DNA of 64,000 nucleotides from Eubacteriaceae bacterium (GCA_902362805.1 CABIXY010000001.1:550358-614357), one strand, 5' to 3'; positions 15,082 through 23,851 are shown, counted from the stretch's first letter. The notes: generated from the letters alone by a model not told the origin. Numbers and translations are program-made.

Positions 15082-15715
15082 GAAAGATCTGCTGCTCTAT
15101 GCAGTGACAGACCGGCACTGGCTGGCAGAAGGCGAAACCCTCTATAGCGTGGTAGAAAAGGCGCTGAAAGGCGGAGCGACTTTTATGCAGCTGCGAGAGA
15201 AAAAGCTGGAAGAAGCAAAGTTTATGGAAGAAGCAAAAGAAATCAAAGCGCTATGCGCACAATACGATGTTCCTTTTGTCATCAATGATAACGTGGATCT
15301 TGCTGTATCTATGGATGCCGATGGCGTTCACGTGGGGCAAAGCGATATGGCAGCCGGCGATGTCAGAGCGAAGATCGGACCAGATAAGATTCTGGGCGTA
15401 TCAGCACATACTGTAGAACAGGCGAAATTGGCGGAAGCCCAAGGGGCAGACTACTTAGGTGTAGGAGCTGTTTTTCCGACGGGGTCAAAAGATGATGCGG
15501 ACGAAGTCAGGCATGAAACCCTCAAGGAAATCTGCCAGTCGGTGAATATTCCAGTCATCGCCATCGGCGGCATCACGGAAGAGAACACGCCAAGACTTTC
15601 TGGCAGCGGGATTTGCGGAATTGCAGTCATCAGCGCAATCTTTGGACAGCAGGATATTGAAGAAGCTACCAGGGTACTGAAGAAAGTGACAAAAGAGATG
15701 GTGGAGAAGAAATGA
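15068..15715 (+). CDS. thiE: Thiamine phosphate synthase
   Basis: 215 aa TIM barrel. Motifs: LYAVTDRHWL, GGATFMQLREK, FVINDNVDLAVSMDADGVHVGQSD, LGVSAHTVEQA, ADYLGVGAVFPTGSK and VIAIGGI. Joins HMP-PP and thiazole phosphate to thiamine phosphate. Overlaps thiM upstream and the HAD gene downstream (ATGA), showing tight coupling. Confidence 0.97.
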   Translation: MRLDKKDLLLYAVTDRHWLAEGETLYSVVEKALKGGATFMQLREKKLEEAKFMEEAKEIKALCAQYDVPFVINDNVDLAVSMDADGVHVGQSDMAAGDVRAKIGPDKILGVSAHTVEQAKLAEAQGADYLGVGAVFPTGSKDDADEVRHETLKEICQSVNIPVIAIGGITEENTPRLSGSGICGIAVISAIFGQQDIEEATRVLKKVTKEMVEKK

Positions 15716-16353
15716 TAAAAGGAGCAATTTTTGATGTAGATGGCACGTTACTGGACACCATGCCGATCTGGACCAATTCTGGGGCAAATTATCTGGCATC
15801 CCTTGGCATTGAGGCTGAACCGAGGTTGGGGGATAAGCTCTTTGCCATGACGGTGGACATGGGGGCTGAATACTTGAAAGCGAATTACGGTTTGCCCCAA
15901 TCCTGCCGGGAAATCGCTAAGGGCATCAACGGCATCGTGGAAGGACATTATTTTAACGACGCCGATTTTAAACTGGGTGCACGGGAACTTTTGGACCGCA
16001 TGAAAAGTGCAAAAATTCCCCTGGCCATCGCTACGTCCACGGAAAAATACTGTATTGAAGCAGCTTTTGACCGGCTGGGATACAAGGATTATTTTGACGT
16101 AATCCTGACCTGCGGAGAAGTGGGAGCGAGCAAATCCAACCCGAAGATTTTCTTTGAAGCTGTAGCGGCACTGGGCACACCGATTGAAGATACCTGGCTC
16201 TTTGAAGACGGCCTTTACTCTATCAAAACGGCTAAGGCGGAGGGCTTTAAAATTGTCGGCGTTTACGACAAAGTCAGCGAGGCTGACCAAGAGGGAATCA
16301 AACAATACGCGGACATCTATGTAAAAGATTTGATAGAATTCACCCTGATATAA
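15712..16353 (+). CDS. HAD-superfamily phosphatase in the thiamine operon
   Basis: 213 aa. HAD motif I FDVDGTLLDT, motif II ATSTEKY, motif III Lys in SKSNPKIFF, motif IV-like FEDGLYSIKTAKAEGF; a helical cap lies between I and II. Overlaps thiE by four bases. Position suggests dephosphorylation of thiamine phosphate or an HMP/thiazole phosphate, since Clostridia lacking ThiL need such a step; sequence alone cannot prove it. Confidence 0.88.
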   Translation: MIKGAIFDVDGTLLDTMPIWTNSGANYLASLGIEAEPRLGDKLFAMTVDMGAEYLKANYGLPQSCREIAKGINGIVEGHYFNDADFKLGARELLDRMKSAKIPLAIATSTEKYCIEAAFDRLGYKDYFDVILTCGEVGASKSNPKIFFEAVAALGTPIEDTWLFEDGLYSIKTAKAEGFKIVGVYDKVSEADQEGIKQYADIYVKDLIEFTLI

Positions 16354-16549
16354 GACGTGGGTGTTTCATAGCGGCAGATCGGGGGCACCACTTTCTGTCG
16401 CTCGTGCAGTCTGTTTCACCAATCGCACATCGGCAAGAACTCGTATTCTTGAGAAACAGCTGCATAAGGCCTTCCAGCAGTTTGTGTGGTCAGGTTCCAC
16501 ACGAACTGTGACAAGCGCCATTAATAAAATTAATGCTAATGGAGGAATT
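16354..16549 (+). other. Intra-operon spacer with a hairpin
   Basis: 195 bp between the HAD gene and thiD, unusual in an otherwise overlapping operon. 16478-16508 forms a 12-of-13-bp hairpin, CAGTTTGTGTGG / CCACACGAACTG. A frame runs in from 16361 into thiD but has no start site and no family signature. Confidence 0.5.
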
Positions 16550-17356
16550 ATGAAAAAGAATACAGCATTAACAATCGCAGGCAGCGATTCCTGCGGAGGC
16601 GCCGGCATCCAAGCAGATATCAAGACGATGACTGTAAATGGCGTATATGCCATGAGTGCAATCACCGCGCTGACTGCTCAGAATACGACCGGCGTAAGCG
16701 ATATATTGGAGGCGACTCCAGAATTTTTGGCGGCACAGCTGGATGCTGTGTTTACGGATATCTACCCGGATGCAATAAAAATCGGAATGGTATCTTCGAG
16801 GGATTTGATCAAGATTATAGCGGAAAAACTGCGGCAGTATGAAGCCAAGAACATTGTTCTCGATCCGGTCATGGTCGCTACCAGCGGATCAAAGCTTATT
16901 TCTGATGATGCGGTGGAGACACTGTGTGACGATTTGATACCCCTGGCAGCAGTGATTACGCCGAACATACCAGAAGCGGAAGTGCTCTCTGGAATGACTA
17001 TCGAAACCGATGGGGATATGGAGAAAGCAGCGGCGGCGATTTATGAAAAATATGGCTGCAGTGTGCTCTGCAAGGGCGGCCACCAGATCAGCGATGCTAA
17101 CGATCTGCTCTTTGACGGTCAGAGCAGCAAATGGTTCTACGGCAAGAGAATCGATAATGCCAATACACATGGAACCGGCTGCACCCTTTCCAGTGCCATC
17201 GCTTCCGGCCTGGCAAAAGGTTTGCCATTGGAGGAAGCTGTAAAAGAGGCGAAGGTCTATATCTCTGGCGCTCTCTCCGCCATGTTGGACTTGGGGCAGG
17301 GCTGCGGGCCGATGGATCACGCTTACGTACTTAAAGGTGGTGATGACCATGAATGA
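16550..17356 (+). CDS. thiD: Hydroxymethylpyrimidine (phospho)kinase
   Basis: 268 aa from ATG 16550 after GGAGG. Ribokinase fold motifs: ALTIAGSDSCGGAGIQADIKT, YAMSAITALTAQNT, DPVMVATSG, ITPNIPEAE, CKGGHQ and the NTHGTGCTLSSAIAS phosphate loop. Makes HMP-PP, the partner of thiazole phosphate for ThiE. Its stop overlaps the start of cytX. Confidence 0.97.
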   Translation: MKKNTALTIAGSDSCGGAGIQADIKTMTVNGVYAMSAITALTAQNTTGVSDILEATPEFLAAQLDAVFTDIYPDAIKIGMVSSRDLIKIIAEKLRQYEAKNIVLDPVMVATSGSKLISDDAVETLCDDLIPLAAVITPNIPEAEVLSGMTIETDGDMEKAAAAIYEKYGCSVLCKGGHQISDANDLLFDGQSSKWFYGKRIDNANTHGTGCTLSSAIASGLAKGLPLEEAVKEAKVYISGALSAMLDLGQGCGPMDHAYVLKGGDDHE

Positions 17357-18545
17357 GAAACGAACTTCAATCTTTGCTAATGGTCTTATCTGGTTTGGGG
17401 CAGGGGTTTCCATTGCTGAAATTCTCACTGGGACCTACTTTGCACCACTTGGATTCTCAAAAGGTCTGATGGCCATTGTCATCGGACATATCATCGGCTG
17501 TGTGATGCTGTTTTTGGCTGGCTACATCGGCGCGCAGACGAGAAAAAGCGCCATGGAAACCGCGAAAATGAGCTTTGGCAATAAAGGCGGGCTGCTCTTT
17601 TCTATCTTGAACGTTCTGCAGTTGGTTGGGTGGACTGCCATCATGATTTACGACGGCGCCCTGGCGGCAAACGGCGTACTTCACACTGGAGCCTGGATCT
17701 GGTGTCTGGTCATCGGCGTGCTGATTATTCTCTGGATCATGATCGGCATTACCAACCTGGGCAAAATCAATACGGTGGCGATGGCTGCACTGTTTGTACT
17801 CACGCTGGTATTGTGCAAAGTGATCTTTTTTGATGCGGGCGGTGTTGCCATGGCACCTGATGACAGTTTGTCTTTTGGAGCGGCTGTGGAGCTGGCTGTT
17901 GCCATGCCCCTGTCCTGGCTGCCACTGATCAGCGACTACACCAGAGAGGCTGAGAAGCCTTTCGCCGCTACGATGACTAGCACTGTGGTCTATGGACTGG
18001 TCAGCACTTGGATGTATGTCATCGGCATGGGAGCGGCGATCTTTACGGGAGAATACGATATCGCACAAATCATGGTCAAAGCCGGCCTGGGGATTGCGGG
18101 GCTTTTGATTATCGTATTTTCTACGGTGACCACTACCTTCTTGGATGCCTATTCTGCTGGCATTTCTGCAGAATCCATCTTTGCCAGGTGGAATGGGAAG
18201 TGGATTGCTGTAGCAGTGACCGTTGTGGGAACCATCTGTGCAATCCTGTTCCCGATGGACGATATCACGAACTTCCTTTACCTGATCGGCTCTGTCTTTG
18301 CGCCGATGATTGCGATTCTCATTGCAGATTTCTTTGTTCTGCACCGCAATCATATCAAAGAGAGTTTTAACTGGGCCAACTTGATCGTGTGGGCGATCGG
18401 TTTTGTCCTCTATCGTTACCTGATGACGGTGGATATTCCTTGCGGAAACACTTTGCCGGATATGGTCATCACCTTGGTCATTGCTAGTGTCGTCGGGAAA
18501 CTGCTGTCAGATGGGTCAAAGGCCGGCGGAAAAAAAGCGGCTTAG
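17349..18545 (+). CDS. cytX: Hydroxymethylpyrimidine transporter CytX (NCS1 family)
   Basis: 398 aa from ATG 17349, 8 nt after AAAGGTGG. About 12 membrane helices. Starts with FANGLIWFGAGVSIAEILTGTYFAPLGF, the CytX-type first helix, then LQLVGWTAIMIYDGA and SWLPLISDYTREAEKP. CytX proteins are the thiamine-regulated branch of cytosine/purine permeases and are thought to bring in HMP. With thiM, thiE and thiD this completes a salvage route needing no ThiC. Confidence 0.93.
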   Translation: MNEKRTSIFANGLIWFGAGVSIAEILTGTYFAPLGFSKGLMAIVIGHIIGCVMLFLAGYIGAQTRKSAMETAKMSFGNKGGLLFSILNVLQLVGWTAIMIYDGALAANGVLHTGAWIWCLVIGVLIILWIMIGITNLGKINTVAMAALFVLTLVLCKVIFFDAGGVAMAPDDSLSFGAAVELAVAMPLSWLPLISDYTREAEKPFAATMTSTVVYGLVSTWMYVIGMGAAIFTGEYDIAQIMVKAGLGIAGLLIIVFSTVTTTFLDAYSAGISAESIFARWNGKWIAVAVTVVGTICAILFPMDDITNFLYLIGSVFAPMIAILIADFFVLHRNHIKESFNWANLIVWAIGFVLYRYLMTVDIPCGNTLPDMVITLVIASVVGKLLSDGSKAGGKKAA

Positions 18546-18636
18546 GGGCAACAAAAAAACTGCGCAGTGCGTCTCAAAGGTGTATAATAGAAAATATCAG
18601 ACTACGACTACATGACGAAAGATTGGAGATGATTTT

Positions 18637-19161
18637 TTGAAAACGAAAGAAGCTGTTGCAAGAAGGTGCTCCTGCAGAGCATACAAGCCATATCAGATTT
18701 CGGAAAAGGAACTGACCATCGTGCTGCAGGGCGGAAACGCAGCACCAGTGGGAATGGGGAAAAATGAGACGTTGAAGTTCACGGTCATTCAGAATAGAGA
18801 GCTGCTGGACAAAATCGACGCGGAGGGGAGCAAGTTCTTTGGTGATCCCAACGTGCATCCATTATACGGCGCACCGACGTTGATTTTGGTTTCCGGTAAA
18901 GCCGATGATGTGGAGCTTTCCATGTGCAACGCATCCTGTGTGGTAGAGAACATGGCAATCACTGCAACTGACATTGGACTGGGTTCCTGCTATATCAGAG
19001 GAAATATCAAAGCGATTACATACAACAGAGAACTCTGTGAAGCCATGAAGGTTCCAGAGGGTTTCGTGCCTTGTGCCGGCATCATTCTCGGCTATCCGAC
19101 CAAGGAACCGGAAGAACGGGAAATGACGACAGAGAAGATTCAAGTAGAATATGTGAGATAG
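18637..19161 (+). CDS. Nitroreductase-family protein
   Basis: 174 aa, TTG start after GGAGATGA. FMN-binding nitroreductase features: RRCSCRAYKPYQISEKEL at the N-terminus (the family R-S-x-R-x-[FY] motif with Cys in place of the usual residue), GGNAAPVGMG, and GLGSCYIRG plus CAGIILGYPTKEPEER at the end. Short members of this family use NAD(P)H for flavin-dependent reductions. Not joined to neighbours; a terminator follows. Confidence 0.88.
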   Translation: MKTKEAVARRCSCRAYKPYQISEKELTIVLQGGNAAPVGMGKNETLKFTVIQNRELLDKIDAEGSKFFGDPNVHPLYGAPTLILVSGKADDVELSMCNASCVVENMAITATDIGLGSCYIRGNIKAITYNRELCEAMKVPEGFVPCAGIILGYPTKEPEEREMTTEKIQVEYVR

Positions 19162-19171
19162 ATGTGAAGAG

Positions 19172-19206
19172 AGCGCCGCGGAGATTTGAAATCCGCGGTG
19201 CTTTTT
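19172..19206 (+). terminator. Terminator after the nitroreductase gene
   Basis: GC-rich stem AGCGCCGCGGA / TCCGCGGTGCT with T5. Confidence 0.9.
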
Positions 19207-19210
19207 AGAT

Positions 19211-19278
19211 ACACTTATTGCAAAAAATCGACAGTTATAGAAACAGGCTTGCATTTTGACAGCAGGTCGAGATAGAAT
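19211..19278 (+). promoter_or_regulatory. LytTR-type direct repeats and promoter of the regulator operon
   Basis: ACACTTATTG (19211-19220) and ACAGTTATAG (19231-19240), 20-bp period, then TTGCAT at 19249 and TAGAAT at 19273 with 18-bp spacing. The same arrangement, base for base in distance, lies before the secreted-protein operon at 21460. LytTR regulators bind such paired direct repeats upstream of weak -35 boxes, so positive autoregulation is likely. Confidence 0.8.
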
Positions 19279-19365
19279 GAAGGCACAAGAGGGAAACTAT
19301 CTTTCGCGGTACAATTATGGTAGAATATTGGTAAGAAGACAATATTGTAGCAGCGGAGGATTGAG

Positions 19366-20094
19366 ATGAAGATACTCGTATGTGATGACCAGGAGAGAGA
19401 AGTAGAGGACATCATGGGGAAATGCCAGACTTATCTGGAGTCTCAAAATATGGAAGGAACTGTTGAGGGAACGACAGATCCGAACAAGGCTAGGGAAACG
19501 GACGCCGATGTTTTGGTGCTGGATATCGAGATGCCGACGGCCAACGGCATCGAACTCAAAGATCAGCTTGCAAGGGAAAGCAGGGGGCCTTTGATTATCT
19601 TTGCAACCAATTATGCGGATGCCATATCGAGGGCATTTAATACTAACGTCATCGGCTTTCTTGTCAAACCGGTGCGGCTGGAGGAATTGACAATTTTCCT
19701 GGATACGGCAATGGAGCACCTTGCCCTGAATAAGCGGATTTATTTTGACGATGGCACGTCTGCCAGCACCAAAGATATCGTGTGGCTTACAGCGAACAAA
19801 GGCTACTCCGATTTCCTGCTGAAGGATGGCACGATAAAGGACGGCGGAAAGAGGAGCATCAAAGCTTGGGAAGAAGAACTTTCGGCCTATGGATTTATCC
19901 GCATAGGCAGCGGCAGACTGGTCAACTGCGCCCATATCAAAGAATTTTGGGACGAAGAGGTTGTCATGGGCGATGTGAAAATTTCCGAAAAAGCGGAGGC
20001 GGCTGATATTACGACCGAAATCAGCGTGCGCAGGCAGAAGGAATGCAAGGCGAAATATCTTGCCTATTGCGAAAAAATGGGAAAATACACCTAG
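19366..20094 (+). CDS. LytTR response regulator (AgrA-like)
   Basis: 242 aa. Receiver domain residues 1-120 with acidic pair DD7-8, phospho-acceptor D53 (LVLDIEMP), and K in FLVKPVRLEE. The C-terminal LytTR DNA-binding domain follows (DIVWLTANKGYSDFLLKDGTIK, FIRIGSGRLVNCAHIKEFW). It pairs with the histidine kinase 9 bp downstream. It should bind the repeats at 19211 and 21460. Confidence 0.95.
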   Translation: MKILVCDDQEREVEDIMGKCQTYLESQNMEGTVEGTTDPNKARETDADVLVLDIEMPTANGIELKDQLARESRGPLIIFATNYADAISRAFNTNVIGFLVKPVRLEELTIFLDTAMEHLALNKRIYFDDGTSASTKDIVWLTANKGYSDFLLKDGTIKDGGKRSIKAWEEELSAYGFIRIGSGRLVNCAHIKEFWDEEVVMGDVKISEKAEAADITTEISVRRQKECKAKYLAYCEKMGKYT

Positions 20095-20103
20095 GAGAAG
20101 GCT

Positions 20104-21399
20104 ATGATCAGCTTTACACTTGAAATCTTAAATGTCTTTTTGCTCTTCAGATATGTTTTGGGCTACGAGTTTCGAAAAAAGCGCAGCCCTATTGTGATTG
20201 GAATCATCGTGATCGCATTGGACTACGTGCTCAGAGTGATTTACTATGATAATATGCCGTTGGAGCTGAATGAGGCTTTGCTGTTGGTATCTGCAACGAT
20301 GCCGATTTATTTCTTTAGGGGACGATTTGTAACCATCCTCGGCATAGGGGTCAGCGTTCATGCAGCAACTGGTCTGTTCTATGATTTGTGGTTTGGGGCT
20401 GCTTTGGCGGCTATGCATGGTGATATGGAACAGATTGATACCAGGTTAGTCGCCGCGATTACACAAATGATTTGCGCGGTGATGATTGGTGCAATAATTA
20501 TGCGTATTAGAGGTAATCGAGAGGATGTTTGTCACAATGTTGCAAAGATAAATCCTATTATTTTCTATCTACTGGCAGCAGTCCAGGATATTCTGCGACT
20601 TAGCTCCAGCTACTTTGGCGCAATCAATCAGAATACGGCTCATGTAATTCAAGGACTGAATATGGCCCAAAATGGTATAATTGGTGTAGCTATTACAATA
20701 ATCAGCGTATTTGTGGTACTTTTTATCGGTAAGAATAATAAATTGAAAAGATTATTATCTCTCAATCAAAAGTGTATCAAAGAACAGACCGCGCAATATC
20801 AGATGATTGGAACCAGGGATAAAGAACTGCGAAAGTTCCGCCATGATTACAACCAGCACTTGTTGGTGATGCAGGATATGGCAGGCAGCGAAAAATATGA
20901 GGAATTGGCAAAGTATGTCGGCCAGTTGGGGGAAATACAATCAAAGGCCAACTTCATCAGCACTGATAACATCATCTGTGATGCTATCGTTAACCAATAT
21001 TATAGCAAATGCAGAGAATGCGGTATCCAGTTCTCCGTAATAGGAAAAATGCCGCCTGGTGTCGATATCCTAGAAACAGATCTTTGCATCATGCTTTCTA
21101 ATGGTATAGAAAATGCTTATGAGGCAGCGCTGCAATGTGAGGGTGGGAAGTCCATAGAGATTAAGATCAGATCTCTTGGAAACTTTACCTTTATTGAAAT
21201 CATAAATTCAGTAGATGGGAAAGTTTCCATCGAAGACGGATTTATCAAGACGACCAAAGAGGACAAAGAAAATCATGGATTTGGTATCAAGAATATGCAA
21301 GAGGCGGCGTTGCGCAGCGGAGGCAGTGTGACATGGAGCTATGAGCCAGAGGGCTTTGTGATAACAAAGATATATATGCGAGGCAGCAAAAACGAATAA
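20104..21399 (+). CDS. AgrC-like sensor histidine kinase (GHKL type)
   Basis: 431 aa. About six membrane helices in residues 1-210, a coiled linker, H-box KFRHDYNQHLL with H247, N-box LCIMLSNGIENAYEA and G-box NHGFGIKNM: the HPK10/AgrC layout used for peptide sensing. No agrB or agrD gene is present nearby, so the ligand is either made elsewhere or foreign. Same operon as the LytTR regulator. Confidence 0.93.
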   Translation: MISFTLEILNVFLLFRYVLGYEFRKKRSPIVIGIIVIALDYVLRVIYYDNMPLELNEALLLVSATMPIYFFRGRFVTILGIGVSVHAATGLFYDLWFGAALAAMHGDMEQIDTRLVAAITQMICAVMIGAIIMRIRGNREDVCHNVAKINPIIFYLLAAVQDILRLSSSYFGAINQNTAHVIQGLNMAQNGIIGVAITIISVFVVLFIGKNNKLKRLLSLNQKCIKEQTAQYQMIGTRDKELRKFRHDYNQHLLVMQDMAGSEKYEELAKYVGQLGEIQSKANFISTDNIICDAIVNQYYSKCRECGIQFSVIGKMPPGVDILETDLCIMLSNGIENAYEAALQCEGGKSIEIKIRSLGNFTFIEIINSVDGKVSIEDGFIKTTKEDKENHGFGIKNMQEAALRSGGSVTWSYEPEGFVITKIYMRGSKNE

Positions 21400-21443
21400 A
21401 AAATGGCGAGACTGTTTGATTTAAATGGTTTCGTCATTTTTTT
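21398..21443 (+). terminator. Terminator of the two-component operon
   Basis: AAAATGGCGAGAC pairs with GTTTCGTCATTTT through two G-U pairs, then T-run. Confidence 0.78.
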
Positions 21444-21459
21444 ACCTATGATCAAAAAT

Positions 21460-21527
21460 ACACTTATTGCAAATTTTCGACACTTATTGAACAGTGCTTG
21501 AAAACCTTGTCAGAAATATTGTAATAT
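21460..21527 (+). promoter_or_regulatory. LytTR-type direct repeats and promoter of the secreted-protein operon
   Basis: Two identical ACACTTATTG repeats at 21460-21469 and 21480-21489, TTGAAA at 21498, TAATAT at 21522 (18-bp spacer). Distances from the second repeat to the -35 box (9 bp) and between repeats (20 bp) equal those at 19211. Confidence 0.82.
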
Positions 21528-21562
21528 TTAGATATAAAGAAAATAGTATTTTGGAGGAACAA

Positions 21563-22360
21563 ATGAAAAGAAAATTATTAACTATGATTATAAGTATAGC
21601 GATGGTGATGAGTTTCACATCAGCGCTTACGTTCGCAGATAGCGAAACGATGCATATTGAGACTGTTGCACAGCTAAAGGACGCCCTAGAGGATGACTTA
21701 TCGATGTCGGAAAAGGCAGCACTAGTCGAGAATGCCAAGGATGAGGTTGTTTCGGAGTTTATGGAAGAGAAACTGGATAAGGCGGTAGAAATCATCAACG
21801 GTCAGAACTTTGACGCGAGTATGCAGACGATGCCAGACGGATCAGCTTATGGCACACAGTCGTTTGATCTGGGCGATGGATGTGTAATGACAGTAGAATT
21901 GAGTGATTGTGAACAAGATCAGAAGAATGGAATAGCACAAGTAACAACAAGAGCAACATCTGACAGTAACGAGCAATGGAAGGCATATGGTAACAGATCG
22001 TTTACGGCAAAGGCATCAGTGGATGTTTGGAGGACAACAGTTAATATGACATTGGTGAATAATTATACACTTTCATCAAATGGCATTGATGAAAGACCGG
22101 GTGCAGCCTCTGGTTATGCAACGCCAACGAAAACGAAAGTAAGTGCAGGGATGCCAAATATAACTGATAGCGTAGCTAGGACACCTGGTGCATCAGACGT
22201 CAATATGAACTGTATCTACACATTGACAGGGGATGGATCAGGGGGGTCTGTCAGTAAGGCAAAATACAAACTGAACACCACAATTGGTTATGTAGCAATT
22301 AACAAGACCGATAAAAAGATAAAAGTCAGACAATCTTGGAGTTTGTCCAAGGTGTCATAA
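21563..22360 (+). CDS. Secreted protein of unknown function, LytTR-controlled
   Basis: 265 aa from ATG 21563 after GGAGG. Signal peptide: MKRKLL, hydrophobic TMIISIAMVMSFTSALT, cleavage near FADS. The next 60 residues are acidic and helical (QLKDALEDDLSMSEKAALVENAKDEVV), followed by Thr/Ser-rich strands after an ATTRATSD-like linker, giving a propeptide-plus-mature look. Only two Cys in the mature part. First gene after the LytTR promoter at 21460. I do not recognise a family; a secreted toxin, bacteriocin or cell-wall effector are all possible. Confidence 0.8.
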   Translation: MKRKLLTMIISIAMVMSFTSALTFADSETMHIETVAQLKDALEDDLSMSEKAALVENAKDEVVSEFMEEKLDKAVEIINGQNFDASMQTMPDGSAYGTQSFDLGDGCVMTVELSDCEQDQKNGIAQVTTRATSDSNEQWKAYGNRSFTAKASVDVWRTTVNMTLVNNYTLSSNGIDERPGAASGYATPTKTKVSAGMPNITDSVARTPGASDVNMNCIYTLTGDGSGGSVSKAKYKLNTTIGYVAINKTDKKIKVRQSWSLSKVS

Positions 22361-22388
22361 CAAACGGCAAATAGTTGCCACTGAAAAG

Positions 22389-22470
22389 ATTTTAAGCGCT
22401 TAAAATATATATGTTATTACAAGATTAGTAGGATAGCATCAGATAATAGTATGGTTAATTTGATGCTATC
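22389..22470. promoter_or_regulatory. Two perfect dyads between the secreted-protein genes
   Basis: An 18-bp palindrome of half-site ATTTTAAGC (22389-22406), then stem GATAGCATCA / TGATGCTATC (22432-22441, 22461-22470) right before the ribosome site of the next gene. May tune the ratio of the two products; no T-run follows. Confidence 0.6.
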
Positions 22471-22491
22471 TGTTACAAGGAGGAAAAAAGT

Positions 22492-23166
22492 TTGAAAATT
22501 AGTAACAAGAGAAAGTTAATCGTTTATGCAATATGCATCGCGTTATTAACGGCAGCATTTCCGATGTTTGCATATGCGGACACAATAGACACAATGCTTA
22601 ATGAGGCACCTATAATCGAGCACTATATTGACCCCAAAACAGGTCTGGATATAGAACGTACAATTTATGCTAATGGTAATGTAAAAGCATGCGCAATGTT
22701 AGATAATGAAACGGCTGTTGCGGAACTTATTGATGGTAACTACTATTTAAACGGAGAGTTGGTGTTTGAATCTGTAGGGACTGGAATAAATGAAGAGATG
22801 ATAGATCCATCTATTTCAACTGCAAATGTACAGCCTCTGGCTACGGGGATCACTTGGGGAAAGTGGAGTAAAACACAATCAAAAGAATTTACTTTAAAAA
22901 ACGCAACAACTGCTGAAATTATGGTTGGAATTGGATCGTTTTGCGCTCTTGCTGGCCATCCGCTTGCAACGGCAGCGGTCGGTATGGTGGGTGCTGCTAT
23001 TGCTGCAGGGGATGATTATTTTAAAATTACCCTGAAAGCCAAAATTGGATTTGACGATAAATATTATTATGCAAAACAGCAGTATGATGGGTACTCAAAG
23101 GTCGAAGGTAAATCATATGTACATAAGGGATCACAAACATTTAATCAAAAAAGACCAAAACGGTAA
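22492..23166 (+). CDS. Second secreted protein with an Ala/Gly-rich hydrophobic segment
   Basis: 224 aa, TTG start 6 nt after AGGAGGA. Signal peptide (KRKLIVYAICIALLTAAFPMFAYAD). Residues about 140-170 form an Ala/Gly-rich hydrophobic hairpin (GHPLATAAVGMVGAAIAAG) surrounded by an ITWGKWSKTQSKEF strand and a Tyr-rich C-terminus. A propeptide-like N-terminal half ends near QPLATGITWG. This arrangement resembles large membrane-active bacteriocins, but I cannot assign a family. Same operon direction as the 21563 gene. Confidence 0.75.
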   Translation: MKISNKRKLIVYAICIALLTAAFPMFAYADTIDTMLNEAPIIEHYIDPKTGLDIERTIYANGNVKACAMLDNETAVAELIDGNYYLNGELVFESVGTGINEEMIDPSISTANVQPLATGITWGKWSKTQSKEFTLKNATTAEIMVGIGSFCALAGHPLATAAVGMVGAAIAAGDDYFKITLKAKIGFDDKYYYAKQQYDGYSKVEGKSYVHKGSQTFNQKRPKR

Positions 23167-23174
23167 ATAGGCTC

Positions 23175-23208
23175 GCAAAGTTCCGGGGAATTATACCGGA
23201 GTTTTGCC
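23175..23208 (+). terminator. Terminator after the secreted-protein operon
   Basis: GCAAAG-TCCGG pairs with CCGGA-GTTTTGC; short T-run inside the arm. Confidence 0.6.
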
Positions 23209-23306
23209 ATATTATAAGGCATTGATTCTAGTAATCATTGACCTTTTATGCTATAATCTTATCTATTAATTGTATTAGTATAATAAAATAGTAAGGAGAT
23301 GAATTT

Positions 23307-23594
23307 ATGATTAATTATATATACTGGGGAATTATGATTCTATGTTTGGTTTTTAGTTCTTTTCGAATAAACCAGGCAAAAAAATTCCACAGAACCTGTC
23401 CTGAATGCAACGATGAAAAATATGCAAAAGAGCGATGGCGGATGGGAATTTACGTGATGGCAATCATGGTATGTGCTATGATTTATACAGTTGGCTGGTT
23501 TTATGTGGGCAGATCAATTGTGCCTGCTATACTGTGCATTTCACTTTTCACCATCCTGATTGATCGTGCTTATCTGCGATTGCAGTCTATTTAG
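23307..23594 (+). CDS. Small three-helix membrane protein with a CxxC motif
   Basis: 95 aa. Membrane helices at 3-20, 48-66 and 72-90, with a charged loop that contains CPECNDEKYAKERWRMG. AAGGAGATG precedes ATG 23307, and an extended -10 box (TGCTATAAT, 23249-23257) lies upstream, so it may have its own transcript. Next to two secreted proteins, an immunity role is possible but unproven. Confidence 0.7.
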   Translation: MINYIYWGIMILCLVFSSFRINQAKKFHRTCPECNDEKYAKERWRMGIYVMAIMVCAMIYTVGWFYVGRSIVPAILCISLFTILIDRAYLRLQSI

Positions 23595-23632
23595 ATTTCG
23601 AATCTCAATAAACTTTTTAGGAGCTGGATGAA

Positions 23633-23851
23633 TTGGGAACCTTGATGAAGAGACTGTTGATACGGTGTTTTTATGTTTTTGCGCATCTTTTAGCCAATCT
23701 GATACTCCTGGTGATGGTGAAATTAACCATCGCAGAAGAGGTTATTCCATTTTTTAATCCTGAATCATCTCGGCCCTCATTCTCGCTGCATCCCCCCCTC
23801 ATGCAAATTCCCTTTGCAAAACCAACGCGGACTGGTATAATCATTAGGTAG
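23633..23851 (+). CDS. Doubtful small membrane ORF
   Basis: 72 codons from a TTG with AGGAG 9 nt upstream. The first 35 residues look like a membrane helix (FYVFAHLLANLILLVMVKLTI), but the rest has low-complexity composition and runs through the promoter of the next gene (23814-23841). Could be a truncated gene. Confidence 0.28.
   Translation: MGTLMKRLLIRCFYVFAHLLANLILLVMVKLTIAEEVIPFFNPESSRPSFSLHPPLMQIPFAKPTRTGIIIR
23814..23841 (+). promoter_or_regulatory. Extended -10 promoter of the MFS-TetR pair
   Basis: TTGCAA at 23814-23819, 16-bp spacer, TGG-TATAAT ending at 23841. Confidence 0.7.

Noticed and set aside
16361..16549. 63-residue N-terminal extension of ThiD
   Set aside because: No similarity to ThiD, no start site; GGAGG precedes the ATG at 16550.
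19161..19366. A hidden agrD-like peptide gene before the LytTR regulator
   Set aside because: The stretch holds the terminator, operator and promoter; no short frame with a ribosome site was found.
23238..23257. TTGACC/TATAAT as a standard promoter
   Set aside because: The spacing is only 8 bp; the TG-extended -10 box alone is more plausible.
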